This document shows, piece by piece, positions 61,285-64,000 of a stretch of DNA of 64,000 bases (its first letter is position 1; each line of letters starts with the position of its first letter). Position numbers and translations under genes: made by a program. Source of the stretch: Salsipaludibacter sp963812245. GTDB taxonomy: Bacteria; Actinomycetota; Nitriliruptoria; Nitriliruptorales; Nitriliruptoraceae. The stretch lies in NCBI GenBank assembly GCA_963812245.1, contig CAWEUK010000003.1:496001-560000 (forward strand). The letters are read 5' to 3'. The notes under the pieces were generated by a model that saw nothing but the letters and a program-made list of their open reading frames with translations, ran no database searches and was not told the DNA's origin.

Positions 61285-62600
61285 CCGACCGGCCACGAAC
61301 CACTGGCGAGACCTCCCTGCAAGCCGGGGAGGTCTTGTCCGTGACGGGCGGGAACCCGCTGAGGGGCTCAGTGCGTGTCCCGGGGGCGAAGAACTCGGCC
61401 CTGAAACTGATCGCGGCTGCACTGCTGACCGACGCCCCGGTCGAACTGCACGACATGCCGCTGATCTCCGATGTGCCGGTGATGGCACGACTGGTCAGGA
61501 GTGTCGGGGCGCACGTCGAGATGGACGCCACGACGGTGCGTGTCCATGCCGCCGATGCCGTCGACTGGCAGCCCGACCGCGACCTGATGTCTGCCATCCG
61601 CGCGTCCACGTCGATGCTCGGGGCACTGGTCGGACGCACCCGCAAGGCGCGCCTGGTGAGTCCGGGCGGTGACAAGATCGGCAAGCGCGCGATCGACCTG
61701 CACCTGATGGGACTGGAGCAGATGGGCGCGCACATCGAGCACGGTGACGGGTTCATCGACGTGGCCGCGCCCGATCTCCATGGCGCCCGCATCACCCTCG
61801 AGTACGCCTCGGTGGGGGCAACCGAGAACCTCGTCATGGCGGCGTCGTTGGCCGACGGGGTCACCGTGATCGACAACGCCGCACGCGAGCCCGAGATCCA
61901 GGACCTGTGTCGCATGCTGGTTGCGATGGGCGCCACCATCGACGGCATCGGGACGTCCACGGTGACCGTCCACGGCGCCGACCGCCTCGAAGGGGTGGCG
62001 TGGACCGTGGTGCCCGACCGCATCGAGGCCGGCACCTGGATGGTGGCTGCCGCCGTCACGCGCGGCAACGTCCGGGTCGACAACGTCCGCCCGGCCCACC
62101 ACGAGATGCTGCTGCGCGTGCTCGATCGCGCCGGCGTGTGCGTCACCACCGAACGGGACGCCGTCATCGTGCGCGCCGACGAGTTGAACGCCACCCGGAT
62201 CATCACCCTGCCATACCCCGGTCTGCCCACCGACATGATGCCGCAGTTGCTCGTCCTGCTGACCCAGGCACAGGGCGTGAGCCAGTGCACCGAGAACGTG
62301 TTCGAGTCCCGCTACTCGTTCGTGGGTGAGTTGCAACGCATGGGCGCCGACATCACCGTCGAGGGCCACCACGCGGTCGTGCGCGGACCGTCCCGGCTGC
62401 GTGGCACCCACATCGACGCGCTGGACATCCGCGCCGGCGCTGCCGGGGCCATCGCCGGTCTGGTGGCCGACGGGACGACCATCGTCCACGACATCCACCA
62501 CCTGGACCGCGGCTACGCCGGATTCGCCGAGCGCATGCAGGCCCTCGGTGGCAATGTCCGGCGCCTGCCCGCCACCGAGATCGGCATTGCAGATGGCTGA
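61281..62600 (+). CDS. murA: UDP-N-acetylglucosamine 1-carboxyvinyltransferase
   Basis: The GTG at 61281 overlaps the atpC stop; the enzyme has 439 residues. It transfers enolpyruvate from PEP to UDP-GlcNAc, the first step of peptidoglycan precursor synthesis. EPSP-synthase-fold motifs are present (SVRVPGAKNSALKLIAAALL, ASTSMLGALVGRTRKARL, PDRIEAGTWMVAAAVTRG, LPTDMMPQLLVLLTQAQG). In the active-site loop SPGGDKIGKRAIDLHLMGLE, Asp131 replaces the usual Cys, as in Mycobacterium tuberculosis; that change is known to make MurA resistant to fosfomycin. The end overlaps the next gene by eight bases. Confidence 0.97.
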   Translation: MTDRPRTTGETSLQAGEVLSVTGGNPLRGSVRVPGAKNSALKLIAAALLTDAPVELHDMPLISDVPVMARLVRSVGAHVEMDATTVRVHAADAVDWQPDRDLMSAIRASTSMLGALVGRTRKARLVSPGGDKIGKRAIDLHLMGLEQMGAHIEHGDGFIDVAAPDLHGARITLEYASVGATENLVMAASLADGVTVIDNAAREPEIQDLCRMLVAMGATIDGIGTSTVTVHGADRLEGVAWTVVPDRIEAGTWMVAAAVTRGNVRVDNVRPAHHEMLLRVLDRAGVCVTTERDAVIVRADELNATRIITLPYPGLPTDMMPQLLVLLTQAQGVSQCTENVFESRYSFVGELQRMGADITVEGHHAVVRGPSRLRGTHIDALDIRAGAAGAIAGLVADGTTIVHDIHHLDRGYAGFAERMQALGGNVRRLPATEIGIADG

Positions 62601-63630
62601 CGGCCCACCACCCCCCGCCACGCCGCCACCCCCGGTGGGCCCGCCGACTGGCCCGCCCGCCGCTGGCCCGCCCGTTGCCGGCCCGTCGACTGGCCCGCCC
62701 GCCGGCGCGCCGGCCGCTGGTGGGCCACCGCCACCGGGCAGCAGCGCCGACGTACCACGACAGACGCGCCGCGCTCGTCCCGACGACTCCGGCTCGGACA
62801 GGGCGAACCCGTCGCCGTCAGGGGCGCCCACACCGCCGACCCAGGGCGGAACGTGGCTGTCCCAGCCCGGCGATCCCGCCTGGCCGCCACTGCCCAATCC
62901 ACACAATGCCGGCGATCCCGAGCACGCCTTCAATGCCGGTGTGAGCATGCTCGATGCGCTGGCCATGCTGGTCTGGGGCATCCTGGGGCAGGTCGTGGTG
63001 GTTGCGATCGCTGCTGGCGTGGGGGTCAACCTCGAGTCGACGCCTGCGACCGCCATGCTCACCGTCGCGATGCAGGTGGTCGTGCTGGCCGGCATCCTGG
63101 CGTTCCTGCGGTTCCGGCACGTGTCGTTGTGGCGCATCCTGGGGCCGGTGCGGCCACGGCTGGTGCACGTGCCCATCGGCTTCGGTCTGGGCCTGGTCGG
63201 CGTGCTGCTGGTCCTGGTCGTGTCGGCCATGATCACGGCGCTGTTTCCCGACCTCCAGCCTCCCAGCCAGGCGCTGCTCGAGATCTTCGGGCGCGACGTG
63301 GTCACGACGGTCGCCGTGGTCGTGGCAGCCGCCGTGATGGCGCCGCTGGTCGAGGAGGTCCAGTACCGGTCGCTGTTGTTCCAGTCCACTCGATCCAAGA
63401 TCGGGCTGCCGGGTGCCATGGTGTTGTCATCGCTGGTCTTCGTCGGCGCCCACGTCGAGGTGTGGGGGTCGCTGGCGGCCCTGGGGGGGCTGCTGGTGCT
63501 GGCATTGTGGCTGGCGGCGATCTTCCACCAGGTCGGCACCCTGATCGTGCCGATCGTCGCCCACGGGACCTTCAACGCCGTCATGTTGGGGTTGTCGCTG
63601 GCGCTGCCGTCCGAGTTGACCAGCGTGTGA
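62593..63630 (+). CDS. CPBP-family intramembrane (CAAX-type) metalloprotease
   Basis: Starting at the ATG at 62593 (overlap of eight bases with murA) it has 345 residues. The first 100 are an extremely Pro/Gly/Ala-rich cytosolic segment (PPPATPPPPVGPPTGPPAAG and more). The remaining part has about eight membrane helices with the CPBP motifs EEVQYRSLLFQ (Glu-Glu-x3-Arg), a His in VGAHVEVWG and the His of VAHGTFNAVM. Abi/CPBP enzymes cleave substrates within the membrane; roles include bacteriocin immunity and prenyl-protein processing. No peptide substrate gene is nearby. The coding end is followed by a hairpin at 63631-63650. Confidence 0.9.
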   Translation: MADGPPPPATPPPPVGPPTGPPAAGPPVAGPSTGPPAGAPAAGGPPPPGSSADVPRQTRRARPDDSGSDRANPSPSGAPTPPTQGGTWLSQPGDPAWPPLPNPHNAGDPEHAFNAGVSMLDALAMLVWGILGQVVVVAIAAGVGVNLESTPATAMLTVAMQVVVLAGILAFLRFRHVSLWRILGPVRPRLVHVPIGFGLGLVGVLLVLVVSAMITALFPDLQPPSQALLEIFGRDVVTTVAVVVAAAVMAPLVEEVQYRSLLFQSTRSKIGLPGAMVLSSLVFVGAHVEVWGSLAALGGLLVLALWLAAIFHQVGTLIVPIVAHGTFNAVMLGLSLALPSELTSV

Positions 63631-63650
63631 CCGCCCACCTCGGTGGGTGG
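63631..63650. terminator. Hairpin after the CPBP protease gene
   Basis: CCGCCCACC (63631-63639) and GGTGGGTGG (63642-63650) form a nine-base stem with one G-T wobble. As written the loop is too small, so the inner one or two pairs would open. No T-run follows. It lies directly behind the stop, in front of the 3-hydroxyacyl-CoA dehydrogenase gene, and may end the ATP synthase-murA transcript. Confidence 0.4.
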
Positions 63651-63785
63651 CATCCACGTGGCGGCTGCGACGTCCACGACGATGGACCGGCGACCGAGGC
63701 CGTCGCATCCACCTCGACCGTGCGGGGCCTATCCTGCAGGGGTCCGGGGTCCGGCACGGGCCCGCCCCAGCCAAGGACATGATTC

Positions 63786-64000
63786 GTGACTACCACCATC
63801 GAGCGGGTCGGCATCGTCGGGTGCGGAACGATGGGCGCGGGCATCGCCGAGATCATCGCGCGCAACGGCTTGCAGGTCCGCTTCGTCGAGGTCGACGACG
63901 AGGCCGTCGAGGCTGGGTTCGCACGCATTCGTCGATCCCTGGACCGCCAGGTGCGTCGCGAACGGCTGACCGAGGACGAGGCCAGCGAGATCGCCGCCCG
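63786..64000 (+). CDS. 3-hydroxyacyl-CoA dehydrogenase, 3' truncated
   Basis: The GTG at 63786 has AAGGA (63773-63777) upstream. The 71 visible codons start VTTIERVGIVGCGTMGAGIA and continue EIIARNGLQVRFVEVDDEAV, the NAD-binding fold of the 3-hydroxybutyryl/3-hydroxyacyl-CoA dehydrogenase family (GxGxMGxGIA fingerprint). It oxidises 3-hydroxyacyl-CoA in fatty-acid or butanoate metabolism. The rest of the gene lies beyond the window. Confidence 0.9.
   Translation, partial: MTTTIERVGIVGCGTMGAGIAEIIARNGLQVRFVEVDDEAVEAGFARIRRSLDRQVRRERLTEDEASEIAA

Noticed and set aside
61368..63677. 769-residue minus-strand frame across murA and the CPBP protease
   Set aside because: It is a shadow frame with low-complexity composition; the plus-strand genes have clear motifs, overlaps and starts.

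Overview
The window is chromosomal DNA of a high-GC bacterium, almost certainly an actinomycetote. The main evidence is the block rpmE-prfA-prmC-threonylcarbamoyladenylate synthase followed by a complete F-type ATP synthase operon and murA (49610-62600). Other actinobacterial marks are DUF2510 and DUF1206-type proteins, many GTG starts, and short-overlap (ATGA/GTGA) gene junctions. ATP synthase b and delta are separate genes and no wecA-like gene sits before atpB, unlike Mycobacterium or Streptomyces. This hints at a deep-branching class (Nitriliruptoria or Acidimicrobiia-like), but the sequence alone does not settle it. No rRNA, tRNA, CRISPR array, insertion sequence or prophage was recognised.

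Layout. 1-6800 is the 3' part of a giant secreted multidomain protein (ThuA, glucose/sorbosone dehydrogenase, PKD, CBM6-like, three laminin-G-like repeats, a second ThuA). 7030-13334 holds a sugar isomerase/epimerase and three exported or lipoprotein genes, including an M14 carboxypeptidase. 13581-15892 is an NfeD/SPFH/DUF2510 membrane cluster in which NfeD and SPFH share one uninterrupted frame. 16003-21380 carries a TetR regulator divergent from cupin genes across a perfect operator palindrome, a small gene graveyard, an epimerase, an AlkZ-like winged-helix protein and adenosine deaminase. 21745-24319 is a three-gene operon of two TasA/camelysin-like exported proteins and a SipW/ER-type signal peptidase. 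It meets a convergent ABC exporter (24297-26671) with a 23-bp tail-to-tail overlap.

26727-48442 is mixed accessory and metabolic content: SDR, class-V aminotransferase, DUF1206, PAP2 phosphatase, an orphan AAA ATPase, alcohol dehydrogenase, a DUF6351-like hydrolase, a class-II amidotransferase, GH15, a trypsin-fold protease without signal peptide, a split and order-reversed photolyase, methylmalonate-semialdehyde dehydrogenase, and a sulfotransferase broken by one extra base inside a 6-bp repeat tract. Several gene ends here carry tandem repeats (13, 15, 35 and 72 bp).

48544-64000 is conserved housekeeping: a Bax-inhibitor-1 protein, rpmE, prfA, prmC, the tRNA t6A synthase, a small membrane peptide, atpZ/atpI-like genes, atpBEFHAGDC, murA with the Asp-for-Cys change linked to fosfomycin resistance, a CAAX-type protease, and the start of a 3-hydroxyacyl-CoA dehydrogenase. 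A good -35/-10 pair lies just upstream of the atpZ-like ATG and suggests leaderless transcription of the ATP synthase operon.

The most notable items are the SipW/TasA-like secretion unit, the split photolyase, the repeat-tract sulfotransferase, the NfeD-SPFH continuous frame, and a 72-bp-period repeat family flanking the alcohol dehydrogenase gene.
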